Assembly (NCBI GenBank): GCA_936928855.1
Contig: CAKZHZ010000036.1
Coordinates: 1-45,280, forward strand
Reading direction: 5' to 3'
DNA: 45,280 bases
Source: an uncultured Polycyclovorans sp.
Lineage (GTDB): Bacteria; Pseudomonadota; Gammaproteobacteria; Nevskiales; Nevskiaceae
Below the pieces are notes generated by a model, which was given only the letters and a program-made list of their open reading frames with translations, was not told the DNA's origin and made no database searches. Positions 33,532 through 43,449 of the stretch are shown one piece after another. The first letter of the stretch is position 1. Every line of letters begins with the position of its first letter. The translations under genes were made by a program, and so were the position numbers.

Positions 33532-33899
33532 CTGCCGGCGCCCGCCATGGGAACGGCGTCCTCGAACTCGAGCACCAGCGACACGTTGGCAAACAGATGA
33601 CGGTGCGCCTCGTAGTAATAGCTCAGCTGGCGCCCCCCGCTGCCCCGCACCACCCGTACATCCTTGGGCGTGAGCTCCTCAATGCCTTCGATGTCCCAAT
33701 ACCGCTGAAGACTCTTTCGCACCTCGGTGACACTGCCGGGCGCATCCTGCGCAACGGCATTGACGGCGCGGGCGATCTTCATCTGGTTGAGGTACACCGG
33801 AAGGCAGGTGAACACCAGCAGCGTCACGAACCCGATGAAGGCGAACAGGCACAGCATGCCGAACCAGCCGAGACCCCGTTGCCGTTGACGATTGAGCAT
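33528..33899 (-). CDS. DUF4845 small membrane protein
   Basis: The 123-residue protein has one strong membrane segment (~13-36), a short basic cytoplasmic N-terminus and a C-terminal domain predicted to face the periplasm. It matches the DUF4845 protein that sits between lepB and rnc in Pseudomonas and relatives; its function is unknown. GLGWFGMLCLFAFIGFVTLL and QRYWDIEGIEELTPKDVRVV are the recognisable parts. The ATG has AGGGG upstream. It is translationally coupled to rnc, so it may tie RNase III expression to the export genes before it. Confidence 0.85.
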   Translation of the reverse strand: MLNRQRQRGLGWFGMLCLFAFIGFVTLLVFTCLPVYLNQMKIARAVNAVAQDAPGSVTEVRKSLQRYWDIEGIEELTPKDVRVVRGSGGRQLSYYYEAHRHLFANVSLVLEFEDAVPMAGAGS

Positions 33900-33997
33900 G
33901 AATGACCCCTTGCGCCTGATCAGGCGGCGTTACCAAAAACCTGGTGTGCTGTTCCGCAAATATCTTTACGAAATCGAACTATTGACGGAACACCAAA
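33900..33997 (-). promoter_or_regulatory. AT-rich intergenic region with palindrome upstream of DUF4845-rnc-era
   Basis: These 98 bases hold a perfect 14-base palindrome CGCCTGATCAGGCG (33913-33926) just before the DUF4845 ribosome-binding site. Next to it, 33931-33997 is only about 40% G+C, far below its surroundings, and contains a 7-base inverted repeat TGTTCCG/CGGAACA (33950-33956 and 33986-33992). It is a likely place for a promoter and operator of the rnc operon, since all following genes overlap or nearly so. I could not pick a confident -35/-10 pair. Confidence 0.4.
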
Positions 33998-34783
33998 CTA
34001 ACGGACCTTCATCCCGATACGGGATGTGTCAACACGATAGCGCTCACCATCCCAACTCATCCAGATGAGAAACGCCTTGCCAACCAGATTCTGTGCCGGG
34101 ACGGTGCCCCAGCGCCGTGAGTCGTCACTGCCGTCGCGGTTGTCGCCCATGGCGAAGTACTGCCCGGCCGGCACCACGAAGTCGAAGTCGTCGGCCGGAC
34201 GCTCGGGATTGGTGATGATCTGATGCTCGGCGCCGGCAAGGTCCTCCGTGAACCGGTGTACCGACCCGTAGGGGCCTGAGAACACGCCCGCCGGCTCCAG
34301 CGTCACGGGGTCACCGTTGAGATAGAGCTGCTTGTCGATGTAGGTGATCCGGTCACCCGGGAGACCCACAATGCGCTTGATGAAGTCCTTGGAAGGATCG
34401 ACCGGCCAGCGGAACACCACCACATCACCGCGTTCCGGCCACCCTCCCACCGGTACGATGCGGCGGTGGAACACCGGATCCCGCAGACCGTAGGCAAACT
34501 TGTTGACGAGGATGAAGTCGCCGACGCTAAGCGTGGGGATCATCGACCCGGACGGAATCCGGAACGGCTCGGCAACGAAGGCCCGCAGCACCATCACCAC
34601 GGCGATCACCGGAAAGAACGACCGGCAGAACTCGATCAGCCCGTTGGCCTTGGCTCCCTCCCCGGCCTGGGCCACCCGGCGCGGTGCCAGCCACAGTCGG
34701 TCGAGCAGCCACACCACACCCGTGACCGCAGTCGCCAGGGTCAGCAGAACCATGAAGTCCCAGTGGAACATGGGGGCGTTCAT
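33998..34783 (-). CDS. lepB: Signal peptidase I (LepB)
   Basis: LepB removes Sec and Tat signal peptides at the periplasmic face of the inner membrane. The 261-residue protein has two N-terminal membrane segments (~10-30, ~55-72). The catalytic Ser is S80 in RIPSGSMIPTL and the general-base Lys is K136 in KDFIKRIVGLPGD. Boxes C to E follow, with GQYFAMGDNRDGSDDSRRWG. The ATG overlaps the lepA stop by four bases, giving the conserved lepA-lepB pair. Confidence 0.98.
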   Translation of the reverse strand: MNAPMFHWDFMVLLTLATAVTGVVWLLDRLWLAPRRVAQAGEGAKANGLIEFCRSFFPVIAVVMVLRAFVAEPFRIPSGSMIPTLSVGDFILVNKFAYGLRDPVFHRRIVPVGGWPERGDVVVFRWPVDPSKDFIKRIVGLPGDRITYIDKQLYLNGDPVTLEPAGVFSGPYGSVHRFTEDLAGAEHQIITNPERPADDFDFVVPAGQYFAMGDNRDGSDDSRRWGTVPAQNLVGKAFLIWMSWDGERYRVDTSRIGMKVR

Positions 34784-36588
34784 TTCTTGCGATCCACGCC
34801 CAGCACCGCGAGGAAGGCTTCCTGCGGAATCTCGACACTGCCGATCTGCTTCATGCGCTTCTTCCCCTCTTTCTGCTTCTCGAGCAGCTTACGCTTACGC
34901 GATACGTCGCCGCCGTAACACTTGGCTATCACGTCCTTGCGCAGGGCCTTCACCGTGGTCCGCGCGATGATCTTGGAGCCGATCGCCGCCTGGATGGCGA
35001 TGTCGAACATCTGACGGTGAATGACCTCCTGCATCTTTTCGCAGAGATCGCGCCCGCGCGGGTAGGCGTTGTTGCGATGCACGATGGTGGCCAGCGCGTC
35101 CACCTTGTCCCCGTTCACCAGCACATCCAGCTTGACCAGATCGGCGGCCTGGAAGCGGACGAACTCGTACTCGAAACTGGCAAAGCCGCGGGACACGCTC
35201 TTCAGGCGGTCAAAGAAGTCGACGACCACCTCCGCCATGGGCATCTCGACCTCCAGCTGCACCTGGGAGCCGAGGTAGCGCAGGTTCTTCTGCACACCCC
35301 GCTTTTCCATGCACAGCTGCATCACCGGCCCAACGTAGTCCTGCGGCATCAGCACACGTGCGTTGATGATCGGCTCCCGCAGCTCGTCGTACTCACCCGG
35401 CGCGGGCAGTTCGGCAGGGTTCTCGATCTTGCGGATGCTGCCGTCGGCCATCACCACTTCGTAGACCACCGATGGCGCGGTGGTGATGAGATTGAGGTTG
35501 TATTCGCGTTCCAGGCGCTCCTGCACGATCTCCAGATGGAGCATGCCGAGAAAGCCAATGCGGAAACCGAACCCCAGGGCGGTGGAGTTCTCCGGCTCGA
35601 ACTGCAGCGCGGAGTCGTTGAGCTGCAGCTTCTGCAGCGACTCGCGGAAATCCTCGAAGTCGTCGGCGTCAATCGGGAACATGCCGGCGAACACCCGCGG
35701 CTGCACCTTGCGGAACCCCGGCAGGGCGGCAGCGCAGGGCCGCGCGGCATCGGTGATGGTGTCCCCGACGGGGGCACCGAAGATGTTCTTGATACCGGCG
35801 ATCAGGAAGCCCACCTCGCCGGTGCGGATTTCGTCCTTGAACACCCGCTTGGGGGTGTGCACACCCAGCATGGTCACTTCATGATCCTTGCCGGTGGACC
35901 AGACCCGCACCTTCTGCCCTTTGCGGACACTGCCGTTGAGGATGCGTACCAGCGACACCACACCGAGATAGGGGTCAAACCAGGAGTCGGCCACCAGCGC
36001 CTGCAGGGGCGCCTCCGGGTCACCTTGAGGCGGCGGCAGCTTCTCGATCACCGCCTCCAGCACTGCAGCCACATTGATCCCGGTCTTCGCCGAGATCCGC
36101 AGCGCATCCTTGGCCTCGATTCCGATCACCTGTTCGATCTCGTCGGCCACGCGCTCCGGCTCGGCGTTGTGCAGATCGATCTTGTTGAGAACCGGCAGCA
36201 CCTCGAGGTTCTGATCCAGCGCGGTGTAGCAATTGGCCACCGACTGGGCCTCGACCCCTTGCGAGGCATCGACCACCAGCAAGGCGCCTTCGCAGGCTTC
36301 CAGCGAACGGGAGACCTCATAGGAGAAGTCGACGTGCCCCGGGGTGTCGATGAGGTTGAGCTGGTACACCTGGCCATCGGCAGCGGTGTAGTCCAGCGAC
36401 ACCGCCTGCGCCTTGATGGTGATCCCGCGCTCACGCTCGATGGGGTTGTTGTCGAGCATCTGGCTCTGTAATTCCCGCTCCTCGACCCCCTTGCACAGCT
36501 GGATGAATCGATCGGCCAGCGTGGACTTGCCGTGATCGATGTGGGCGATGATGCAGAAATTGCGGATGTTCGGAAGAGACTGCTTCAT
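34780..36588 (-). CDS. lepA: Elongation factor 4 (LepA)
   Basis: LepA is a ribosome-bound translational GTPase that affects initiation and back-translocation. The 602 residues are full length: G1 IAHIDHGKSTLADR (~14-27), a switch region with RERGITIKAQAVSL, G3 DTPGHVDF (~81-88), NKID, then domains II, III and V, and the LepA-specific C-terminal domain with RTTVKALRKDVIAKCYGGD near residue 555. No clear ribosome-binding site precedes the ATG at 36588. The 112-base gap upstream suggests that lepA can start its own transcript. Confidence 0.98.
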   Translation of the reverse strand: MKQSLPNIRNFCIIAHIDHGKSTLADRFIQLCKGVEERELQSQMLDNNPIERERGITIKAQAVSLDYTAADGQVYQLNLIDTPGHVDFSYEVSRSLEACEGALLVVDASQGVEAQSVANCYTALDQNLEVLPVLNKIDLHNAEPERVADEIEQVIGIEAKDALRISAKTGINVAAVLEAVIEKLPPPQGDPEAPLQALVADSWFDPYLGVVSLVRILNGSVRKGQKVRVWSTGKDHEVTMLGVHTPKRVFKDEIRTGEVGFLIAGIKNIFGAPVGDTITDAARPCAAALPGFRKVQPRVFAGMFPIDADDFEDFRESLQKLQLNDSALQFEPENSTALGFGFRIGFLGMLHLEIVQERLEREYNLNLITTAPSVVYEVVMADGSIRKIENPAELPAPGEYDELREPIINARVLMPQDYVGPVMQLCMEKRGVQKNLRYLGSQVQLEVEMPMAEVVVDFFDRLKSVSRGFASFEYEFVRFQAADLVKLDVLVNGDKVDALATIVHRNNAYPRGRDLCEKMQEVIHRQMFDIAIQAAIGSKIIARTTVKALRKDVIAKCYGGDVSRKRKLLEKQKEGKKRMKQIGSVEIPQEAFLAVLGVDRKK

Positions 36589-36635
36589 GAATCAACGGGG
36601 TCCGGCACGACGAAAGGGGGCCATCCGGCGGATGA

Positions 36636-36671
36636 CCTGACGACGGCCAAGGACAACCGGCCTGACGACGG
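36636..36671. repeat. Short direct repeat upstream of lepA
   Basis: The 11-base word CCTGACGACGG occurs at 36636-36646 and again at 36661-36671, 25 bases apart, inside the 112-base gap between lepA and the glutaredoxin-like gene. Spacing of about two and a half helical turns could fit a pair of protein-binding half-sites, but chance is possible. No promoter hexamers were recognised near it. Confidence 0.3.
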
Positions 36672-36700
36672 AGCGCCGCCCGCCCCGGCACCCGCACCGC

Positions 36701-36985
36701 TCAGGCGTCAGTTGCGTTGCCGGCGGACGGACCAGCGCCGCGCAGTATACCGGAGGGCTCCGCGGTCCAGAGGGCCGCTAAACGCTCGACGTCAATGGGC
36801 GCAGCCAGCACCAGCAACCCCTGGGCGTCGAGCAGGACAGGAATGCGATCACCATACCGCCGACGCCACTCCGGCCGGCTGTCGACGTCGTCCATCGTAA
36901 AATCGATACGGCCATCCAGCCGTAGCGCAATGGCGGCGTCCTCACACAGCTCGCAGCCATCACGTATCAACAGGCGATACGTCAT
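36701..36985 (-). CDS. Glutaredoxin-like small protein
   Basis: The 94-residue protein has a thioredoxin fold of the glutaredoxin-like family (DUF836/YruB-type). It starts YRLLIRDGCELCEDA with a CxxC pair (C11, C14) and keeps RIPVLLDAQG, the cis-Pro strand. The redox partner is unknown. Such genes sit between mucD and lepA in several gammaproteobacteria. The start overlaps the protease gene by four bases. The last ~15 residues are low-complexity and may not be structured. Confidence 0.85.
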   Translation of the reverse strand: MTYRLLIRDGCELCEDAAIALRLDGRIDFTMDDVDSRPEWRRRYGDRIPVLLDAQGLLVLAAPIDVERLAALWTAEPSGILRGAGPSAGNATDA

Positions 36986-38394
36986 CGCGGCACCGAACGG
37001 CCGGGGATATCCAGCGCCAGAAACAGGGGCGCCCCCCGGCGTTGCACCAACACCGGCACGGTGGCCCCCGGGGTCAGCCGCTGAACCACCTCGTCGAATC
37101 GGTCGGGACTGTCCACGGTCTGTCCATTGAGCTGCAACAGGACATCGCCGGGCCGCAATCCGGCCCTCAGGGCGGGACCGTCGGTTACCTCGGTCAGGAC
37201 CACCCCACCCGATAACAGCTGCGCATCCCCGCGCTCGTCCATCGTCAGCGCCCGCACCGCCAAGCCAAGCAAGTCACCACGCAGACGCGGCGCAGGGGTG
37301 GGCGTTACGGTGGGCGGAGGCGAGGCGTCGGTTGACGGTGCCTGCGTCGGGGGTACGGCAGCGTTGGCCGGCAGCGTGCCGACCTCGACGCGAATGTCGA
37401 CAGTGCGCCCCTGGCGCAGCAACAGCAAGGTCACCATCTCACCCGGGTCCACTGCGCCCACCAACGGCGGCAACTCCCGAGAGCTTGGCAACGCCTGCCC
37501 ATTGAAACCGAGAATGACATCCCCTTGGCGCAGACCCGCCTGCTCGGCAGGAGAACCCTCCAGCACCTCGGCGACCAGCGCGCCCTCGGCGCGTTCCAGT
37601 CCGCGCGAATTGGCATCCTCACGCCCCAGCGGCTGCACCACGAGGCCCAGCCAGCCTCGCGTCACCCGCCCGTGCGCACGCAACTGCTGCGCCACCTTGT
37701 CGGCGACATCCACCGGGATGGCAAACGCCACCCCGGAGCTGCCACCGGTCTGACTGAAAATCTGCGAGTTGACGCCGATGACCTCGCCTCGAAGGTTGAA
37801 CAAGGGGCCTCCGGAGTTCCCGGGATTGATCGCCGCGTCGGTCTGAAGAAACGGAACGTACTGCTCACTGTCGAGTGCACGTCCCTTGGCCGACAGAATG
37901 CCGGCCGTGACGGAGTAGTCGAAACCGAACGGCGAACCGATCGCCAGCACGGTCTGCCCGGGACGCAGACGGGAGGCGTCCGCCAGTCGCGCCGCTGGCA
38001 GCCCATCGGCGGAAATCTGCAACAGGGCCAGGTCGCTGGGCTCGTCGAATCCGACCAGGCGGGCCTGCAGCTGGCGCCGGTCGAGCAGACGCACGAAGAT
38101 TTCCCGTGCGTCCCGAATGACGTGGTAGTTGGTCAGCACATATCCATCACTGGACCAGATGACGCCAGAGCCGAGGGACTGCGGACTGCCGTCCTCCGGC
38201 CCCGCGCCGTCGGCGATCACCGGGTGCCCGGCCGGCAGGCCAAGATCACTGATCGTGCTGATGTTGACCACCGATGGGCTGACCTGCTCGACCAGATCGG
38301 CAACGTGCTCGTCGCCGCCGCGCTTGCATCCCGCGACGCCGAGCACCACCAACAACGCAAGGCCCAGTGTCCGGCCATGCATGCGCATGCGCAT
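36982..38394 (-). CDS. mucD: DegP/MucD-type serine protease, probable lipoprotein
   Basis: This periplasmic HtrA protease removes misfolded envelope proteins and dampens sigma-E signalling. From the ATG at 38394 (AGGGG upstream) the 470-residue product has an N-terminal signal ending in a lipobox VAGC (20-23), so it is probably lipidated at C23; Lys at the next position does not suggest inner-membrane retention. The trypsin-like domain has H91 (TNYHVI), D121 (SDLALLQI) and S194 (GNSGGP). Two PDZ domains (~245-335, ~380-465) are joined by a Pro/Thr-rich linker near ~350-375. It follows rseC in the rpoE operon, the position of mucD. A second in-frame start at 38436 lacks a ribosome-binding site. 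Confidence 0.95.
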   Translation of the reverse strand: MRMRMHGRTLGLALLVVLGVAGCKRGGDEHVADLVEQVSPSVVNISTISDLGLPAGHPVIADGAGPEDGSPQSLGSGVIWSSDGYVLTNYHVIRDAREIFVRLLDRRQLQARLVGFDEPSDLALLQISADGLPAARLADASRLRPGQTVLAIGSPFGFDYSVTAGILSAKGRALDSEQYVPFLQTDAAINPGNSGGPLFNLRGEVIGVNSQIFSQTGGSSGVAFAIPVDVADKVAQQLRAHGRVTRGWLGLVVQPLGREDANSRGLERAEGALVAEVLEGSPAEQAGLRQGDVILGFNGQALPSSRELPPLVGAVDPGEMVTLLLLRQGRTVDIRVEVGTLPANAAVPPTQAPSTDASPPPTVTPTPAPRLRGDLLGLAVRALTMDERGDAQLLSGGVVLTEVTDGPALRAGLRPGDVLLQLNGQTVDSPDRFDEVVQRLTPGATVPVLVQRRGAPLFLALDIPGRSVPR

Positions 38395-38460
38395 CCCTTT
38401 CCCCTGGAGGCGACCCTCGGGCCGCAAGACCTGCATTATCGAAACCGCGACGCGCCGCGA

Positions 38461-38925
38461 TCAACCCCGGATGGCGCAATCCGGCCCGCCGGCATCCCGC
38501 CGCAGCACCACCGGACGCGCATCCGGCAGGGCCGCCGTGCGGTCACTGATGATCCGGGTGACGACAAAGCCCCCCACCATCCCCAGCAAGCCGAACGCCG
38601 CCACCAACAATTCGTGCGCCTCAAGCAGGAGATGGGCGAAGCTGCCCGCCATCACCAAACCGGCGAGGGGAACGGCATACGCCGCCAGGGCGGCGCGCAC
38701 CAGCGCTCCTTCCTCGACCCCGATCACGACCGTCTCCCCCACCTGGGGGTGACAACGGCGCAGGCTGACTTCGACCTCCGGTCGTCGACTGCTGACCAGC
38801 CGATTGATCATGCCGCCCCCGCAACCGCGCCCTTCCTGACAGCGCGCGCAGTGTTCTGCACTCAAGGGGCGTACCCAGGCGGCTCCGTCCGCGACACGGC
38901 AGACCACCGCGCGGGCCTCGATCAT
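38461..38925 (-). CDS. rseC: RseC/MucC family regulator
   Basis: RseC is an inner-membrane protein of the sigma-E operon, also linked to SoxR reduction in E. coli. The 154 residues show the N-terminal cysteine cluster HCARCQEGRGCGGG (~25-38) that may hold an iron-sulfur centre, VEVSLRRCHPQVGETVVIG, and two adjacent membrane segments (~78-98, ~103-125). The ATG overlaps the mucB stop by four bases. Confidence 0.92.
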   Translation of the reverse strand: MIEARAVVCRVADGAAWVRPLSAEHCARCQEGRGCGGGMINRLVSSRRPEVEVSLRRCHPQVGETVVIGVEEGALVRAALAAYAVPLAGLVMAGSFAHLLLEAHELLVAAFGLLGMVGGFVVTRIISDRTAALPDARPVVLRRDAGGPDCAIRG

Positions 38926-39959
38926 TGCCCGGGTTCCGCTACCGCATGCTCGGTTTCCGGCAGCACGCCATCCGCTATCAGCTTGATGGTCTGACGAGGG
39001 ACTTCGCCCACCACCGTGATCTGCATTGATCCCGCCAGCCGCCGATAGGCGTTGACCGCTCCCATGGCGTTGAGCGGCCGGGGAGCGGCGGTCAGGCTCC
39101 CCTGCCCTTCACGACCGAACACCGACACCGCGGACAGCCCATCGGACAACACCCAATGCTGGATCCGTCCGGCACCCCCCGGGAGGGTGCGCTGCACGTG
39201 CATGACCACCTCGAAACCTTGCGGCAGATGCTGGAAGGCCCAGGGACGACGCGCATCCTGATCGGCGGCCACACCGGCTTTCACCGGTGCATCGCCCGCC
39301 ACCAGAGCCTGCGGCGAGGGCGCCACCTCCTGCACCACTGCCTGGTACTCGGCGAGCCGCTCGGGCGGAATCTCGAAGGCAGTGTCCGGGATTTCGGACG
39401 GAAACTGCACCTCGGTGAACATCATCTGCTCCAGGGTCTCGCCGCGATGATCCCGAAGCGTCACCTTGATCGGCACCCGGGTTTCGGCGTCCGCCCAGAT
39501 TTCGTAGCCATAGCGGAACTGGTCCCTCGGCACGATGGCAACCCCCTGGCAGGCACGCCCGGCGATGCGTTGCTGACCGAGATCTTCCAGCTGGTAAACC
39601 TGAGCGATCCGCGCCACCTGCTCCGGGGACAGCACCGGAAACAACCCCTGCGGCGTCGGCTGGGGCGCCGTCGACAGCCGACGGTTCTTTGGCAGCAGAC
39701 ACGTCACCGTGTCCCCCTGCTTCAGCACCTCACGCGGTTCGCCGGTGAGGCTCTGCACCCGCTCTCGCTCCTGACCATCCTGGAAGCGGTGGGTCACGCG
39801 AAAGGTTTCCAGGGTCGAGGCGCCCCGATAGATCATCACGCCTTCATAGTTCGCGGTGCGGGCCGCACGGCTCATGTCGACCAGCCAGGCCTGCGGGTCC
39901 GCCGCCTGGGCGCCGAAGCTGATGCCGGCGCCCAGCGCCGCGAGCCACAGGCGCGACAT
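38922..39959 (-). CDS. mucB: Sigma-E regulator RseB/MucB
   Basis: MucB is the periplasmic protein that binds the anti-sigma factor MucA and protects it from cleavage until lipid or LPS signals arrive. The 345 residues start with a signal peptide (cleaved near AQAA, residue ~19). A LolA-like N-terminal domain follows with YEGVMIYRGASTLETFRVTH, then a C-terminal domain with HLPQGFEVVMHVQRTLPGG and HWVLSDGLSAVSVF. The start overlaps the mucA stop by one base. Confidence 0.95.
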   Translation of the reverse strand: MSRLWLAALGAGISFGAQAADPQAWLVDMSRAARTANYEGVMIYRGASTLETFRVTHRFQDGQERERVQSLTGEPREVLKQGDTVTCLLPKNRRLSTAPQPTPQGLFPVLSPEQVARIAQVYQLEDLGQQRIAGRACQGVAIVPRDQFRYGYEIWADAETRVPIKVTLRDHRGETLEQMMFTEVQFPSEIPDTAFEIPPERLAEYQAVVQEVAPSPQALVAGDAPVKAGVAADQDARRPWAFQHLPQGFEVVMHVQRTLPGGAGRIQHWVLSDGLSAVSVFGREGQGSLTAAPRPLNAMGAVNAYRRLAGSMQITVVGEVPRQTIKLIADGVLPETEHAVAEPGQ

Positions 39960-40600
39960 CAGCGGGCATCCTCCACGGCCGACACCGCCATCGGACGCGC
40001 GCCATCACTGGTGTGCGCAGCGAAACGGGCGTAACGCAAGGTGCCGCCGACCCCCTGGCTCGCCAATGCGTTGTTGTGTTCCAGCAGATAGTTGTTGAGG
40101 AGCCAGGTGTCCTCGGCGTCCAGGGGTTGGGCGGTACCGGCCGGGTCGACCCGCGGCGGCACCGCCGGCGTGTTGGCCACCAACTGCAGACCTGCGGCGG
40201 GAGCGGCAACCGGCACCGCGGCCGGTGCACCCGTGGGGGGAGCGCGGTCGACACCGACGGTTAGCGCGACCGCAACCGCGGCCACACTGGCCGCCGCCGC
40301 CAGGCCCGCCACAGGACGCCACCGCAGGGCCGGCCGCCGGCGTGCTGCCAGCGAAGCCACCTTGGGGTGCGCTGAGGCCAGCGGCACTGGTGCCGCTCGC
40401 ACCTCGCTCATCAGGCCTGCCATCCAGGCGTCCCCGACCGTTGCGATCCGGGTGCCTTCGCGGGCATCGCGCTGAGCGCACATCTGCGACCACTGCCGCA
40501 TCGCTGCGGAATCTTCCGCCATACCGGCCAGCAGACGATCAAGTTCCTGCGCCTCGCAGGCATCGTCCATCAGGGCCGAAAGGGTTTCTTGAACATTCAT
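39959..40600 (-). CDS. mucA: Anti-sigma-E factor RseA/MucA
   Basis: MucA holds the ECF sigma factor at the inner membrane. The 213-residue protein has the cytoplasmic sigma-binding domain at the N-terminus (QETLSALMDDACEAQELDRL and MRQWSQMCAQRDAREGT), one membrane segment (~94-116) and a periplasmic tail with DTWLLNNYLLEHNNALASQG, a conserved MucB-contact region. It lies 75 bases after rpoE; that gap contains a hairpin and a GGAACTT motif. Confidence 0.95.
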   Translation of the reverse strand: MNVQETLSALMDDACEAQELDRLLAGMAEDSAAMRQWSQMCAQRDAREGTRIATVGDAWMAGLMSEVRAAPVPLASAHPKVASLAARRRPALRWRPVAGLAAAASVAAVAVALTVGVDRAPPTGAPAAVPVAAPAAGLQLVANTPAVPPRVDPAGTAQPLDAEDTWLLNNYLLEHNNALASQGVGGTLRYARFAAHTSDGARPMAVSAVEDAR

Positions 40601-40635
40601 GGCTTCACACCGTCCGTTCCGACTGGTACCGCGAA

Positions 40636-40657
40636 AGAACGGAAAAGTTCCCGTTCT
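40636..40657 (-). promoter_or_regulatory. Hairpin with sigma-E-like -35 motif between rpoE and mucA
   Basis: AGAACGG and CCGTTCT (minus strand 40657-40651 and 40642-40636) form a perfect 7-base-pair stem with an 8-base loop. The loop and stem edge contain GGAACTT (40651-40645), the consensus -35 of sigma-E promoters. Sixteen bases on there is only TACCA, a weak match to a sigma-E -10. It may be an internal sigma-E promoter for mucA-mucB-rseC-mucD, or an attenuator that sets the ratio of sigma to anti-sigma. The hairpin lacks a clear U-run. Confidence 0.35.
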
Positions 40658-40675
40658 GACAACATTTTTCGATGC

Positions 40676-41257
40676 TCAATCATTGCTGATCAACGGGCCA
40701 ATGACGGCATCGATCGCTTCCCGTGCCCGGAAGATACGCGAACGCACCGTTCCAATGGGGCAATCCATGGCCTCGGCGATCTCCTCGTAAGACAGGCCTT
40801 CGAGTTCACGCAAGGTGATGGCCTTGCGCAAATCCGGCGGTAGCGCGCTGATGGCCTCGGCCACCTTGTACTTGATCTCCTCCGTCAGCGCGGCCGCCTC
40901 GGGGGTATCGCCATCACTTAGATGGTCGGTATGGCCGTAAAGTTCGGCATCGGCCACATCAATGTTGTTCTGGCCGCTCGGACGGCGCGACTGCGCCACC
41001 AGATGATTCTTGGCCGTATTGATGCCGATCCGGTACAGCCAGGTATAGAAGGCGCTGTTGCCCTGGAACCCACCGATGGCCCGATAGGCCTTGATGAAGG
41101 TTTCCTGCGCCACATCGGGCGCATCGGCGTCACCGACCAGTCGGCTGACCAGCTGGATGATCTTGTTCTGGTATTTGCGAACCAGCATCTCGAAGGCACG
41201 GACATCACCGCCCTGCACCCGCGCGACCAGCTGTTCGTCGGTGTTCGTATCGCTCAT
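40676..41257 (-). CDS. rpoE: ECF sigma factor RpoE/AlgU
   Basis: This 193-residue envelope-stress sigma factor is the first gene of the rpoE-mucA-mucB-rseC-mucD series. Region 2 includes VRKYQNKIIQLVSRLVGD, DVAQETFIKAYRAIGGFQG and FYTWLYRIGINTAKNHL; region 4 includes LPPDLRKAITLRELEGLSYE and MDCPIGTVRSRIFRAREAID. Length and motifs match AlgU/RpoE throughout. It is divergent from nadB, as in Pseudomonas. I looked for an autoregulatory GAACTT promoter upstream (41258-41415) and did not see one. Confidence 0.98.
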   Translation of the reverse strand: MSDTNTDEQLVARVQGGDVRAFEMLVRKYQNKIIQLVSRLVGDADAPDVAQETFIKAYRAIGGFQGNSAFYTWLYRIGINTAKNHLVAQSRRPSGQNNIDVADAELYGHTDHLSDGDTPEAAALTEEIKYKVAEAISALPPDLRKAITLRELEGLSYEEIAEAMDCPIGTVRSRIFRAREAIDAVIGPLISND

Positions 41258-41415
41258 GCGTCCCGCTTGACCGTAACGCGGCCGTCATCATCGATGGCGA
41301 CCGGCTACACTCCCAACCCCTGAAAATCCGCGCGTGCAGGCGTGGTAAGACACGCGGCCCGCCGTCATCGCAGCGGGCGCAACACTCGCATTCTACTCGA
41401 CAAACTGGGCGCTGC

Positions 41416-43014
<1,599 letters not shown>

Positions 43015-43023
<9 letters not shown>

Positions 43024-43449
43024 GACCGACAATCGCGCCCGCAGACGCCGCAATGGCTCGGCGCCGGCATCATCCCCCATCAGCAGACGGGTGACGCAGC
43101 GCCCGCGCTCGGTTTCGAAACGCAGTACCAGCCAGTCGCCATGCACCAGGCTGTGTCCCAGCAGGGTGACGGGCTGGGGCTTGCCGCCGATCCAGGCCTG
43201 CCAGCGGTCTTCACTGTCCCAGGTCAGCCGGGTGATGGCCCGCCGCCCCAGGCCCAGCGCCGGGTGGTGACGGATCGCCATCCACGACAACGCGATCAGG
43301 CCGGCCACCGCCACCATCGGCCACCCCGGCGCCACCGTCAGCGGCAGCAGCGCGGCCGGCAGGGCATGCAGCCACAACGCCCACTGCAGGGCGCGCCGCG
43401 AAGGCCGCAACCGCAAATCAACGGTGGATGCGAAGCTCACGAATGACAT
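43015..43449 (-). CDS. ygfX: YgfX (CptA)-family membrane protein
   Basis: The 144-residue protein has a short basic N-terminus, two membrane segments (~25-62) and a soluble C-terminal domain with GGKPQPVTLLGHSLVHGDWL and LLMGDDAGAEPLRRLRARL. That is the YgfX layout. In E. coli YgfX was described as a toxin paired with YgfY/SdhE, but its role is disputed. The ATG lies 32 bases inside sdhE, so translation is coupled; a GTG nine bases later is possible. Confidence 0.8.

Noticed and set aside
41258..41415. Autoregulatory sigma-E promoter upstream of rpoE
   Set aside because: No GAACTT-like hexamer with a TCnnA element at 16-17 bases was found on the minus strand.
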